Part shown: positions 7,133 through 13,229 of the stretch, in pieces | Layout of the letters: every line of letters starts with the position of its first letter | Position numbering within the stretch: position 1 is the stretch's first letter | From: Acidilobaceae archaeon | GTDB lineage: Archaea; Thermoproteota; Thermoprotei_A; Sulfolobales; Acidilobaceae | Direction: 5' to 3' | Length of the DNA: 13,229 nucleotides | Assembly: GCA_027034115.1 (NCBI GenBank) | Contig: JALVJB010000101.1 | Location: 1-13,229, forward strand | Made by a program: the position numbers and the translations under genes | Notes under the pieces: model-generated | Databases searched by the model: none | Seen by the model: the letters and a program-made list of their open reading frames with translations, nothing else | Told to the model about the DNA's origin: nothing

Positions 7133-7843
7133 CTAGGAGAGGAAGTCTTCTATTGTCCCTCCCCTCTTTTTACCTGTTCCGGGCTTGTAGGGTGTCTTGA
7201 GTATTGTCTTTATGAGCTCAGCTCTCCTCTCGCCTATCCCTGGGACTCGGCTCAGCTCAACTATGCTCGCATTCACGAATCTCTCTATTGTGCCGAAGTG
7301 CTCGAGGACTCTCTCCGCGGTTTTAGCACCGATGCCTGGAAATGACTCGACAATATAGAGTTGCCACTCTCTTATTGATGAAAGCTTGGGTTTCTTGTGA
7401 AGGGTCACGGGCTTTCTCACAGTGTTAGCTCTCCTCGCTAGAGAGGCGATTATTGTAGCCGAGTGTGAGGGTCCCTCACTGAAGAGTATTTTCGCGTTGA
7501 AGTCTACAGCCAGTGCTACCATTGCCGAAGTGAGCTGGGTTAACCGGCTCCTATACCTTCTTAGGCGGAACGGGTTTCCCTCGATAACGTATACTATTAT
7601 GGGGAAGGCTTCCGACATTCTGGAGGCCTGATCGAAGAGGCGTCCGTCGAAGAGTGAGTGAGCGAAGTCGGTAGCAGTCTTCCTCTCCACGACTATCTTA
7701 TCTGATATAACGTAGTCTCCTATGTCCAACTGCTTTTTCACGACGAGGAGGCCTTCTCTTTCTAGTAGGCTTGGTATTCCACTCTTCTCCTCGCGAATAT
7801 CAGCGTATATTATCGTTGGTTTACTCTGCCTCTCTTCGCTCAT
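7133..7843 (-). CDS. xpf: Short archaeal XPF/ERCC4-type structure-specific nuclease
   Basis: This is the crenarchaeal-type XPF: an ERCC4 nuclease domain plus tandem helix-hairpin-helix (HhH) motifs, without the helicase of Hef or eukaryotic XPF. Proteins of this family cut branched DNA such as flaps and fork structures as homodimers, assisted by PCNA. Visible features (236 residues): an acidic ADIREE (Asp15) and GDYV (Asp43); the catalytic signature ERKTATD (53-59, matching ERKX3D); HhH motifs FPGIGAKTAERVL (168-180) and VPGIGERRAELIK (200-212); and a C-terminal GGTIEDFL resembling a PCNA-binding box. A GTG at 7855 would add four residues, but the ATG at 7843 has GGGTG 9 bases upstream and fits better. 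The gene overlaps the preceding DHH gene by 23 bases and appears to be the last gene of the exosome operon. Confidence 0.95.
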   Translation of the reverse strand: MSEERQSKPTIIYADIREEKSGIPSLLEREGLLVVKKQLDIGDYVISDKIVVERKTATDFAHSLFDGRLFDQASRMSEAFPIIVYVIEGNPFRLRRYRSRLTQLTSAMVALAVDFNAKILFSEGPSHSATIIASLARRANTVRKPVTLHKKPKLSSIREWQLYIVESFPGIGAKTAERVLEHFGTIERFVNASIVELSRVPGIGERRAELIKTILKTPYKPGTGKKRGGTIEDFLS

Positions 7844-8867
7844 TGCTTCTTGCACCCACGCATATCCTCGCGGCCTTGCCGGGCACGCTCTTATACAGGA
7901 TCTCTACGATCTCCTCTCTTGGCAGGCCCGATTTTATGTGAGCCATTGCAGCTTGAGGATGCCCTCCTCCCTCTCCCTGGAAGCGCTCTGCGATATACTT
8001 TGCTATATCCCTCGCGGTGAGGCCATTGTCCAGGGCACGGTTCGAGGTCCTAACCGCTACACGGATGGGAGCCCCTCCTCCTACCACTATTGCAACGTCT
8101 GCTCCAAGATCTATTAGGCCTCTTGCAACGCTTGACTCGAAGCTTCCCACGTGGGTAAAGGATAGGATGAGTTCCTTGCATATCCTAGCGGTCTTCATTC
8201 TTGAGGCCGCCTTGACACGGGCATACCTCTCGGAGAATGGTAGATCCTCTGCCTCCAACAGTACCGGTTTCCCACCCATCGATACCAGATAGTCTAGAGC
8301 GGGAAGAGTATAGATGCCGACGCGCTTTAGTCTTCCAGTATCATAGTATATGCCCGCAACCCCTAGGGAAGCCGTCTTCTCATCTATCAGAACGTCAAGG
8401 GCTTCTGCGATTACCGCGACGATCTCTGTGGTAGATGCGGCGCGCTTTTCTATAATCTTTAGGAGAGCGTTATTTGAGAGCTTACCCGGGTAGTGGTGGT
8501 CTATCACGATTAGTTTAGCCCCCTCAAGGTCCTCCATGCCAATGCCGAGCTGTGCTGGATTCGAAGTATCAACCACTACGATCCACTCGTAGAGGCTGGA
8601 GGTAGGCATGGTGACAATGCATCTATGCTCTACTCCGAGCCGGTCTAATAGCTGCCTCGATAACTTGGAGGGACCCTCGGGGCACACGTGGACTGTTTCC
8701 ACTCCATATTTCTCGAGAATCCGAGAGACCAGGATTATGGAGGCTAAAGCGTCGGGGTCAGCGTTAGAATGCCCTACTATTACTGCTTTGCCAGCGCCTG
8801 CAACACTACTTAGAAACCCTAGGGCCAGTTTTTCCGCGGATCTCTTTCTCGAAAGCCTCTCGTGCAA
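7821..8867 (-). CDS. DHH/DHHA1 family phosphoesterase (NrnA/RecJ-like)
   Basis: The protein has 348 residues, the size of NrnA-type enzymes that degrade short oligonucleotides or dephosphorylate pAp; RecJ-like DNA exonuclease activity is an alternative. The DHH domain holds GHSNADPDA (His33, Asp37, Asp39), VVVDTSN (Asp100), IDHH (Asp123, His124, His125) and IYYDTGRL (Asp176), together the expected metal-binding set. The C-terminal DHHA1 domain has the substrate-binding GEGGGHPQAA (298-307). It is predicted to be cytoplasmic and lacks the extra domains of archaeal GAN/RecJ. The only usable start is a TTG at 8867, since an in-frame TAG lies shortly upstream. This makes a 62-base overlap with the DUF3194 gene and leaves no well-placed SD. 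The substrate cannot be decided from sequence; the exosome neighbours favour RNA. Confidence 0.88.
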   Translation of the reverse strand: MHERLSRKRSAEKLALGFLSSVAGAGKAVIVGHSNADPDALASIILVSRILEKYGVETVHVCPEGPSKLSRQLLDRLGVEHRCIVTMPTSSLYEWIVVVDTSNPAQLGIGMEDLEGAKLIVIDHHYPGKLSNNALLKIIEKRAASTTEIVAVIAEALDVLIDEKTASLGVAGIYYDTGRLKRVGIYTLPALDYLVSMGGKPVLLEAEDLPFSERYARVKAASRMKTARICKELILSFTHVGSFESSVARGLIDLGADVAIVVGGGAPIRVAVRTSNRALDNGLTARDIAKYIAERFQGEGGGHPQAAMAHIKSGLPREEIVEILYKSVPGKAARICVGARSNERREAE

Positions 8868-9111
8868 CTTCGACGGCAGCGTCTACCACCCCGGCTAGTA
8901 TTCGCTTATCGATTCGTGGGCGGGAGACCGAGACTTCTATGGACACTTCTACGGGTCCCCCACTATCGTAACTGACGGATACTATTAGGTTGTAATCAGT
9001 TGAACGCACGCCTAGCGCTTCTTCTATCACTCTTCGAGCTGCTTCCTCGGCTTTTTCTAGAGCTCGTAAGTAGTTCTGCTCGTCAACCGGCTCCTCCAAC
9101 GGGGGCTCCAC
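8806..9111 (-). CDS. DUF3194 family protein, function unknown
   Basis: This small acidic protein of 101 residues matches what I know of DUF3194, an archaeal family usually found next to prefoldin beta. Its predicted layout is helix (about 13-33), strand (NLIVSVSYD, 42-50), strand (VEVSIEVSVSRP, 54-65), then a long helix (70-93). No catalytic motif, cysteine, signal peptide or membrane segment is visible. The GTG start at 9111 overlaps prefoldin beta by 29 bases; a TTG four codons later is possible. The 3' end overlaps the DHH gene by 62 bases. The conserved position suggests a role linked to RNA processing or protein folding, but nothing in the sequence names it. Confidence 0.8.
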   Translation of the reverse strand: MEPPLEEPVDEQNYLRALEKAEEAARRVIEEALGVRSTDYNLIVSVSYDSGGPVEVSIEVSVSRPRIDKRILAGVVDAAVEVAREAFEKEIRGKTGPRVSK

Positions 9112-9466
9112 CAGTTCCCTTTGCTAGCAGCTGGTTTAGCTCTTTTCCAAGCCTCTCAACTTCCTTTTGGAGGCTCTCCTCCTGTTTGCGCAGCGCCATT
9201 AGTTTTAGCTCTATGCTCTCCTTCTTCGAGTTGAGCTCCTTGAGCACAGCCTCCTTATCGGTCTTTACCAGCACTATCCCCTTCATCTTATAGACCTCCG
9301 AGCCCTCGGGGAGGCTGTTTAACTCCTCTATTATGGCGTCTATCTCTGCGAGGGATGCCTCGAGGAGAGCCTTCTCCTGGGCTACTTTCTCGAGGAGCTC
9401 TCTGGCCTGGATAAACTTCCTGTACTTGGCCTCAACCTGGGGCGGTATCTTCTCTATCGAAGCCAT
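9083..9466 (-). CDS. pfdB: Prefoldin beta subunit
   Basis: Prefoldin is the hexameric (alpha2 beta4) jellyfish-shaped chaperone that holds unfolded proteins and hands them to the thermosome. This 127-residue protein has the beta-type plan: an N-terminal coiled coil (about 10-50), a short beta hairpin segment (EVYKMKGIVLVKTDKE, about 57-72), a second coiled coil (about 76-114) and a Gly/Ala-rich tail (GTGGAPVGGAG). Heptad-like Leu/Ile/Ala spacing is clear. A GTG at 9478 would add four residues; I chose the ATG at 9466 because GGTGAGGGG lies just upstream and contains that GTG. The gene is 46 bases from Pcc1 and overlaps DUF3194. Confidence 0.93.
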   Translation of the reverse strand: MASIEKIPPQVEAKYRKFIQARELLEKVAQEKALLEASLAEIDAIIEELNSLPEGSEVYKMKGIVLVKTDKEAVLKELNSKKESIELKLMALRKQEESLQKEVERLGKELNQLLAKGTGGAPVGGAG

Positions 9467-9512
9467 CTTTCCCCTCACCGCCCCCCGCTAGGAAATACGT
9501 GAGGATAATAAG

Positions 9513-9758
9513 CTAGCCTCGCTTCTCCGCCCCGGTGACGGCTGAGTAGGCGGCATGTACCAGGAGTAGGAACGAGTTAGTCAATGCACGGAACCCCGAG
9601 AGTGACTGCGAGGATATCTCTAGGACGAGGCAATCCTGCTTGATACTCACTGACACCTTACCCTTTTCGGGCGAGGGAGTCCTCACTTCAGCGAGTAAAG
9701 CCTTATAGACGGGCCAGGCGTCGTCTCCAAGGCAGAGCCTATATTCACCCTTTATCAT
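9513..9758 (-). CDS. pcc1: KEOPS complex subunit Pcc1
   Basis: Pcc1 is the small dimerising subunit of KEOPS, which with Kae1, Bud32 and Cgi121 makes the t6A37 modification on ANN-decoding tRNAs. The 81-residue product has the compact strand-helix fold expected and the most conserved Pcc1 stretch SLSGFRALTNSFLLLV (52-67), in which the R-x-x-x-NS-x-L-x-L pattern is diagnostic. The ATG at 9758 overlaps the end of the Brix gene by 14 bases, with GAGGG about 10 bases upstream. The other KEOPS genes are not in the window, which is usual for archaea. Confidence is good despite the short length, because context and motif agree. Confidence 0.87.
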   Translation of the reverse strand: MIKGEYRLCLGDDAWPVYKALLAEVRTPSPEKGKVSVSIKQDCLVLEISSQSLSGFRALTNSFLLLVHAAYSAVTGAEKRG

Positions 9759-10302
9759 CGCTCTGGAACCCTCTCGTGGGAGCGACTTTCAGCCTTGGAC
9801 CGACGGGCCTACCTTTAACTAAGAATTCGAGTACTACAAAGTCCTCGGCTCCCTCCAGCCTGACTGTAACTTCCCGCTCGCTGGGCTCCTCGTAGAGTCT
9901 AGCGTTGAAAGACCTTACAAGCACATCCGAGACTAGATCCGATAGAGGAGACCCGTCTACCTCGACTATCATTCCTTGAGGCTTGAATCGTGGAAGAGGC
10001 CTTCTAAGCTCTCTGGATAAGGCTACCCCCTTTATCTTCAAGGATGCAATATGAGCTAGAGATCCCTCCCCCACTTCATACACTCTCATAATGCCTGGAT
10101 TGCCCTTCCTGCCAGACACCACGACTACTCTATTGAAGCCCCGGATGCTAGCCTCCCGTGCAAGCTCCTCCATTGAGAAGTGGCCTCTCGTAAATCTCTC
10201 GGCATTTGGGAGAACACCTGCTAGATCCTTTACTAGAGACCTTACTCTGGGTGTGGGGCGTCTGCTAGTGGTTATGAGGATTTTTATTGAGGTGGGCTTC
10301 AA
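9745..10302 (-). CDS. Archaeal Brix-domain ribosome biogenesis protein (Imp4-like)
   Basis: Brix proteins act in pre-rRNA processing and large or small subunit assembly; the archaeal single-domain form is related to eukaryotic Imp4/Rpf. The 185-residue protein opens with the typical ILITTSRRPTPRVRSLVKDL, then ERFTRGHFSMEEL and a glycine-poor strand RVVVVSGRKGNPGIM, the half-repeat signatures of the domain. It ends in a basic tail. The only valid start in frame is TTG at 10302 (ATA codons follow), with GGCGGGCGG just upstream, 19 bases after eL43. The protein is probably cytoplasmic, binding rRNA. Its position between eL43 and Pcc1 is the expected one in the exosome superoperon. Confidence 0.92.
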   Translation of the reverse strand: MKPTSIKILITTSRRPTPRVRSLVKDLAGVLPNAERFTRGHFSMEELAREASIRGFNRVVVVSGRKGNPGIMRVYEVGEGSLAHIASLKIKGVALSRELRRPLPRFKPQGMIVEVDGSPLSDLVSDVLVRSFNARLYEEPSEREVTVRLEGAEDFVVLEFLVKGRPVGPRLKVAPTRGFQSDDKG

Positions 10303-10321
10303 ATCCGCCCGCCACTAAGAA

Positions 10322-10585
10322 TTACTCTTTAATAATATACTTTTTAAAGTATGGGGCCAGGCCTGACCGCGGAGTATAGGCTGCACCCGTCCAGACGTTG
10401 CCGCATTTTCTACAGGCCCATACTCCTACTGCCACCCGATAGACTGTTCCAACACTACCGCAGAATGGGCACACGTGGGGGCCCCTCTTCTTAATGAGTA
10501 TGTCGCGCACTCTCTTCCTTACACTCACACCGTAGCGTGGGCCATAGGATCCTGCTGGGCCCACTATCTTGGTTCTTCTACCCAT
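10322..10585 (-). CDS. rpl37A: Large-subunit ribosomal protein eL43 (L37Ae)
   Basis: eL43 is a small zinc-ribbon protein of the large ribosomal subunit. The 87 residues contain a basic N-terminal stretch (GRRTKIVGPAGSYGPRYG), then CPFC (Cys39, Cys42) and CRKC (Cys58, Cys61) as the zinc ligands, and the family ending WTGAAYTPRSG plus a short tail. The length is typical. The ATG at 10585 has GAGGTG 7-8 bases upstream. The gene is 32 bases after Rrp42 and 19 bases before Brix. In many archaea a tiny rpoP gene follows eL43; here there is no space for it. Confidence 0.97.
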   Translation of the reverse strand: MGRRTKIVGPAGSYGPRYGVSVRKRVRDILIKKRGPHVCPFCGSVGTVYRVAVGVWACRKCGNVWTGAAYTPRSGLAPYFKKYIIKE

Positions 10586-10617
10586 CCGCCTAGCACCTCG
10601 CTCCTCAGTGCCTCGTA

Positions 10618-11454
10618 TTACTCCGCTCTGCCTGTTGCCTCTTCTAGGGATTTAAAGTATATCTTGACCGCTTCTCTGCCAATATCTACGGCCTTCAGGA
10701 CTTCCTCGCGACTCATCGCTCCCGGCCCGGACTTCTGGATTCCGACTATGTTTCCTTCCTCGTCATAGGCTACGACGATTCTAGTATCGGCAACAGTCTC
10801 CTCGTCAAGGTCTGGGTCGACTACAAGGTAGTCTCCTATCTTCGCTATATTAACTGTTAACACCTTTTTGTTAATCTTCAGCGGCGTAGTCTTCTTACTC
10901 CTGTCTAGGATTATCTCGCCCGTCTCTAACTCCTCATAATCGGGGAGCATAGTATTCATTAGCGCGGCCATTGTCGCCAGCATGCTTGCATCGAAGAGGT
11001 TGCCGTCGTGGTCCAAGACATAGATGTCTACGTGGATTACCCATACCTTGCTTCCCGGGATTATCGCGAGGCTCTTTCTATCAACAGCATTGGTCTCCCT
11101 AATGCTCCTATCTATCACCCTAGCCAGTTCAATAGCGTTTTCATCAGGAGGCCCGGGCTCGAATAGCGGCGAGGCGAGGGGAACTAGCTCCGCGTTCACC
11201 GTAATTACGCCCTCGTCTGGAGTGTCGCGGAAGGGCGCTCCAACGTCCGTCTTAACCCCAACAAGTACCTTGGTATTCCCCAGCTCTACCTGGGCAGAAC
11301 CCTCAGCCCTCTCTATGACCCCGGTTTTAACCTTGACTATCCTCGGCGTTACTAGGTCTCTCTCACTAGTTCTCAGGCCCTTCGCGAGGAGAGATAGGAT
11401 AGTACTCTTCCTAAGCTCCGGGACTATTGGGACCTTGAAAGGAGTCAGGCTCAC
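10618..11454 (-). CDS. rrp42: Exosome core subunit Rrp42 (non-catalytic RNase PH-like)
   Basis: Rrp42 alternates with Rrp41 in the hexameric RNase PH-like ring of the archaeal exosome, which degrades or tails RNA 3'-5' using phosphate or NDPs. The 278-residue length is typical. Conserved parts are GLRTSERD, ERAEGSAQVELGNTKVLVGVK, EPGPPDENAIELARVIDR and the C-terminal IVVAYDEEGNIVGIQKSGPGAM. The GGTR phosphate-binding motif of active RNase PH proteins is replaced by DGNLFDASML (150-159), in line with Rrp42 being structural and RNA-binding, not catalytic. The GTG at 11454 has a strong SD (GGAGGTG) 7 bases upstream and follows the rrp41 stop by 4 bases. A lysine/threonine-rich patch (SKKTTPLKINKK) lies at 186-197. 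Confidence 0.97.
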   Translation of the reverse strand: MSLTPFKVPIVPELRKSTILSLLAKGLRTSERDLVTPRIVKVKTGVIERAEGSAQVELGNTKVLVGVKTDVGAPFRDTPDEGVITVNAELVPLASPLFEPGPPDENAIELARVIDRSIRETNAVDRKSLAIIPGSKVWVIHVDIYVLDHDGNLFDASMLATMAALMNTMLPDYEELETGEIILDRSKKTTPLKINKKVLTVNIAKIGDYLVVDPDLDEETVADTRIVVAYDEEGNIVGIQKSGPGAMSREEVLKAVDIGREAVKIYFKSLEEATGRAE

Positions 11455-11458
11455 TCTT

Positions 11459-12190
11459 CTACACCTCCTCCGTTGAAACGTATTCCTCCTTGAGAGTCCT
11501 CTTCTCCAGCTCTACCAGTTCCCTGATAGCGCTCAGGGCCATATCGAGGCCTTTCTCTAACTCCTCCCGTGTAAGGACGCCGTTAAGCTGGAATAATGTT
11601 ATCTTTTCTATGTCGGGAGCATACGCTACTGGCATGTCGGCTTCTCCACTGCCATCCTCAATCTCGTCAACATCCAGAACCAGCTGGCCTTCTATCTTGC
11701 CTACCGCTACACCAGCCACGAGCGCCTTCATCGGTATTCCAGCGTTTGCTAGGGCTAGTGATGCCGCCGTTACAGCCGCTGTCCGAGTGCCTCCATCAGC
11801 TTGTAGCACTTCTAAGAAGATGTCTATCGCTGTTCTAGGGAAGTACTTAACTAGTATTATGTCTTCAAACGCCTCCCTAATGACTTTCGATAGCTCTATC
11901 TCTCTCCGGGAGGGGGCGGGACTCTTCCTCTCCTCCGTCGAGAAGGGAGCCATGTGATAACGAACCCTTAGCAGCGCCCTATCTGGGAGCGCCATGAACT
12001 TTTGCACGGGCTCCCTAGGACCATAGACCGCCGCTAGAATCCGAGTCCTCCCATACTCGACTAGCGCCGAGCCGTCGGCGTTCTCTAGAACGTTTATCCT
12101 CATCCTCACCGGCCTCATTTGGTCTGGGAGCCGGCCATCATGCCTCCTACCGTACTCGTCTATTAGCTTCACACCTACTGCCTTACCCAT
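11459..12190 (-). CDS. rrp41: Exosome catalytic subunit Rrp41
   Basis: Rrp41 carries the phosphorolytic active site of the archaeal exosome. The 243-residue protein has RHDGRLPDQMRP (16-27), NADGSALVEYGRT (37-49), AAVYGPRE (53-60) and the basic SRREIELSKVIREAFE (94-109) that contacts RNA. Phosphate binding is by ADGGTRTAA (131-139). Two acidic residues six apart, Asp179 and Asp185 in DGSGEADMPVA, match the catalytic pair described for the Sulfolobus enzyme. The gene thus encodes an apparently active subunit. Its ATG shares one base with the Rrp4 stop (TAATG), and AGGGTG lies 7 bases upstream, so it is coupled to Rrp4. Confidence 0.97.
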   Translation of the reverse strand: MGKAVGVKLIDEYGRRHDGRLPDQMRPVRMRINVLENADGSALVEYGRTRILAAVYGPREPVQKFMALPDRALLRVRYHMAPFSTEERKSPAPSRREIELSKVIREAFEDIILVKYFPRTAIDIFLEVLQADGGTRTAAVTAASLALANAGIPMKALVAGVAVGKIEGQLVLDVDEIEDGSGEADMPVAYAPDIEKITLFQLNGVLTREELEKGLDMALSAIRELVELEKRTLKEEYVSTEEV

Positions 12191-12879
12191 TACTCTACAC
12201 CCTTCACCTTCTTCAACTCCTCTATGTATCCCTGCACCCTAGCAGTCAGCCCCGTTGTATGGGCCTGCCTCTCAATCATCTTAATGGCCAGTATTAGTAT
12301 TGTCTCCCTGTCCTCATCGGGGCACTTCACATGTATTCTCCCATTGACGGCTACGAAGATCTCGCATCCCGTCTCCTTCTTTAGCATCTCCAGCATGCTC
12401 CTCTTCTTCCCTATAATCCTTGGGATCTTAGAGGGCTGGACCTCGAGGATTTTTCCGTCAACAATCTTGCCCAGCCCCTTGTCCTGCACCGTTAGGAGAG
12501 GGTTCCTGGTCCTATCAAAGGCCACTATCTTAACCTTGACATAGTCGCCCACCTGTAGATACTGGGACAAGTCATCGGTCGCAGGATTATAGGGTCTGCC
12601 TAGAAAATCGCTGGCCGGTAGTACTCCATTGTAGGGGGAGTTTATGTCCAGCGTCCAGTTCACCACTCCCACGGACTGCACTAACCCTATGACCACATCG
12701 CCCTTCTTGGGTACATAGATTGATTGCAGTGGTATGTAGACAGGCTTCTCCCCGCTAGTATCGAGTAAGCCTATGGTCGTCGCAACCTTCACCCCGTTAA
12801 TCTCTACAACATAGGGCTCCTTAGCCTCCACATCCCCGGGCAACTTATCACCGGGAGTTACAATAGTCCTCTGCGCCAT
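12190..12879 (-). CDS. rrp4: Exosome RNA-binding cap subunit Rrp4
   Basis: Rrp4 forms the trimeric cap that guides RNA into the exosome ring. The 229 residues show three domains in order: an N-terminal barrel-like domain (about 1-58, TPGDKLPGD at 8-16); an S1 domain (about 60-132, with GLVQSVGVVNWTLDIN and VGDYVKVKIVAFD); and a KH domain (about 140-205) with IPRIIGKKRSMLEML, whose GKKR forms the loop that touches RNA. The family usually has 220-250 residues. The ATG at 12879 has GTGGTGA 6 bases upstream and lies one base after the SBDS stop. The C-terminal helix is lysine- and glutamate-rich. Confidence 0.97.
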   Translation of the reverse strand: MAQRTIVTPGDKLPGDVEAKEPYVVEINGVKVATTIGLLDTSGEKPVYIPLQSIYVPKKGDVVIGLVQSVGVVNWTLDINSPYNGVLPASDFLGRPYNPATDDLSQYLQVGDYVKVKIVAFDRTRNPLLTVQDKGLGKIVDGKILEVQPSKIPRIIGKKRSMLEMLKKETGCEIFVAVNGRIHVKCPDEDRETILILAIKMIERQAHTTGLTARVQGYIEELKKVKGVE

Positions 12880-12880
12880 A

Positions 12881-13229
12881 CTACTTCACCACTTTCACAT
12901 CCACGCGAGCCTGTCCCTTAGCAATACTCTGGATCCTCTGTACTACTTCAACCTGGGATCCAGCCGGGATCTCTAGCTCTGCCACCAGGCTCCCGTCGTT
13001 CTTCCACTCGGCTTTAAGGAGATTACCCAAGCGGGCCAACTCCCTATAAGCCCTTCCAGAGAATTGCGGAGGGATTACCACTCTGACTAAAGCCCTAGCT
13101 AGTTTTATCGGCATTAGCCTTGCAATCTGCCTAACCGCCTCGATAGCCTGGCTCTCCGCGTCTTTAAAGGGGTCAACGCTTATCCGTAACTGCTCGAACG
13201 CCGTCTCAATCCTGGTCTCCGGGATAGGC
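12881..13229 (-). CDS. SBDS: SBDS ribosome maturation protein, 5' part outside window
   Basis: SBDS (yeast Sdo1) helps prepare the large ribosomal subunit for joining; in eukaryotes it works with an EF-2-like GTPase to release eIF6. Only the last 115 residues are visible. Reading through upstream of an internal ATG at 13114 gives an unbroken frame to the window edge, with RIETAFEQLRISVDPFKDAE, which is the start of the middle helical domain. Then come IARLMPIKLARALVRVVIPP, SGRAYRELARLG, LKAEWKNDGSLVAELEIPAG and a C-terminal ferredoxin-like domain. The N-terminal FYSH domain is missing only because of the window limit. It is the most upstream visible gene of the superoperon. Confidence 0.94.
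   Translation of the reverse strand, partial: PIPETRIETAFEQLRISVDPFKDAESQAIEAVRQIARLMPIKLARALVRVVIPPQFSGRAYRELARLGNLLKAEWKNDGSLVAELEIPAGSQVEVVQRIQSIAKGQARVDVKVVK

Noticed and set aside
8039..8050. GGTTCGAGGTCC, resembling a tRNA T-loop
   Set aside because: It is inside the DHHA1 coding region, and I found no matching acceptor stem, D-arm or anticodon arm around it.
11490..11957. Plus-strand 155-codon frame antisense to rrp41
   Set aside because: It is the complement of the catalytic core of Rrp41, is very rich in Ser and Ala, and has no independent support.

Overview
The window reads as a compact chromosomal segment from a hyperthermophilic crenarchaeon (Thermoproteota). Desulfurococcales or Pyrodictiaceae-like is my best guess, but the sequence alone does not fix the genus. 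The evidence is an archaeal-type EF-2, a short XPF nuclease without a helicase domain, archaeal exosome subunits, eL43, a Brix protein, KEOPS Pcc1, prefoldin beta, TATA-type promoters and GGTGA-type ribosome binding sites. Seventeen genes all lie on the minus strand, so gene order is described from high to low coordinates. I found no mobile element, CRISPR array, tRNA or rRNA, and no gene-free stretch over 300 bases.

Region 1 (13229 to 7133) is the archaeal exosome superoperon: SBDS (5' part outside the window), Rrp4, Rrp41, Rrp42, ribosomal protein eL43, a Brix-domain ribosome-biogenesis protein, Pcc1, prefoldin beta and a DUF3194 protein. It continues into a DHH/DHHA1 phosphoesterase and a short XPF-type nuclease. 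The genes overlap or lie a few bases apart, so they are probably co-transcribed. Together they cover 3'-5' RNA decay, ribosome maturation, tRNA modification, chaperoning and nucleic-acid cleavage.

Region 2 (7132 to 4826) is a single gene for elongation factor 2, with its own TATA-like promoter and a short leader that contains the Shine-Dalgarno (SD) sequence.

Region 3 (4825 to 1) is a respiratory complex I operon in the order nuoA-B-C-D-H-I-J, cut off inside nuoJ. D is followed directly by H, with no E, F or G between them. This is the layout of the 11-subunit enzyme that lacks the NADH-oxidising module. The iron-sulphur ligands in NuoB and NuoI are intact. Some residues conserved in bacterial NuoD and NuoA are changed. 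Junctions within this operon repeatedly fuse a TGA stop with a GGTGA-like SD motif, which argues for start codons slightly downstream of the longest possible ones.

The region is mostly conserved housekeeping sequence. I do not see a clearly new system. The points most worth a second look are the two nuclease genes attached to the exosome operon, the uncharacterised DUF3194 gene, the stop/SD fusions, and the diverged quinone-site residues of NuoD.
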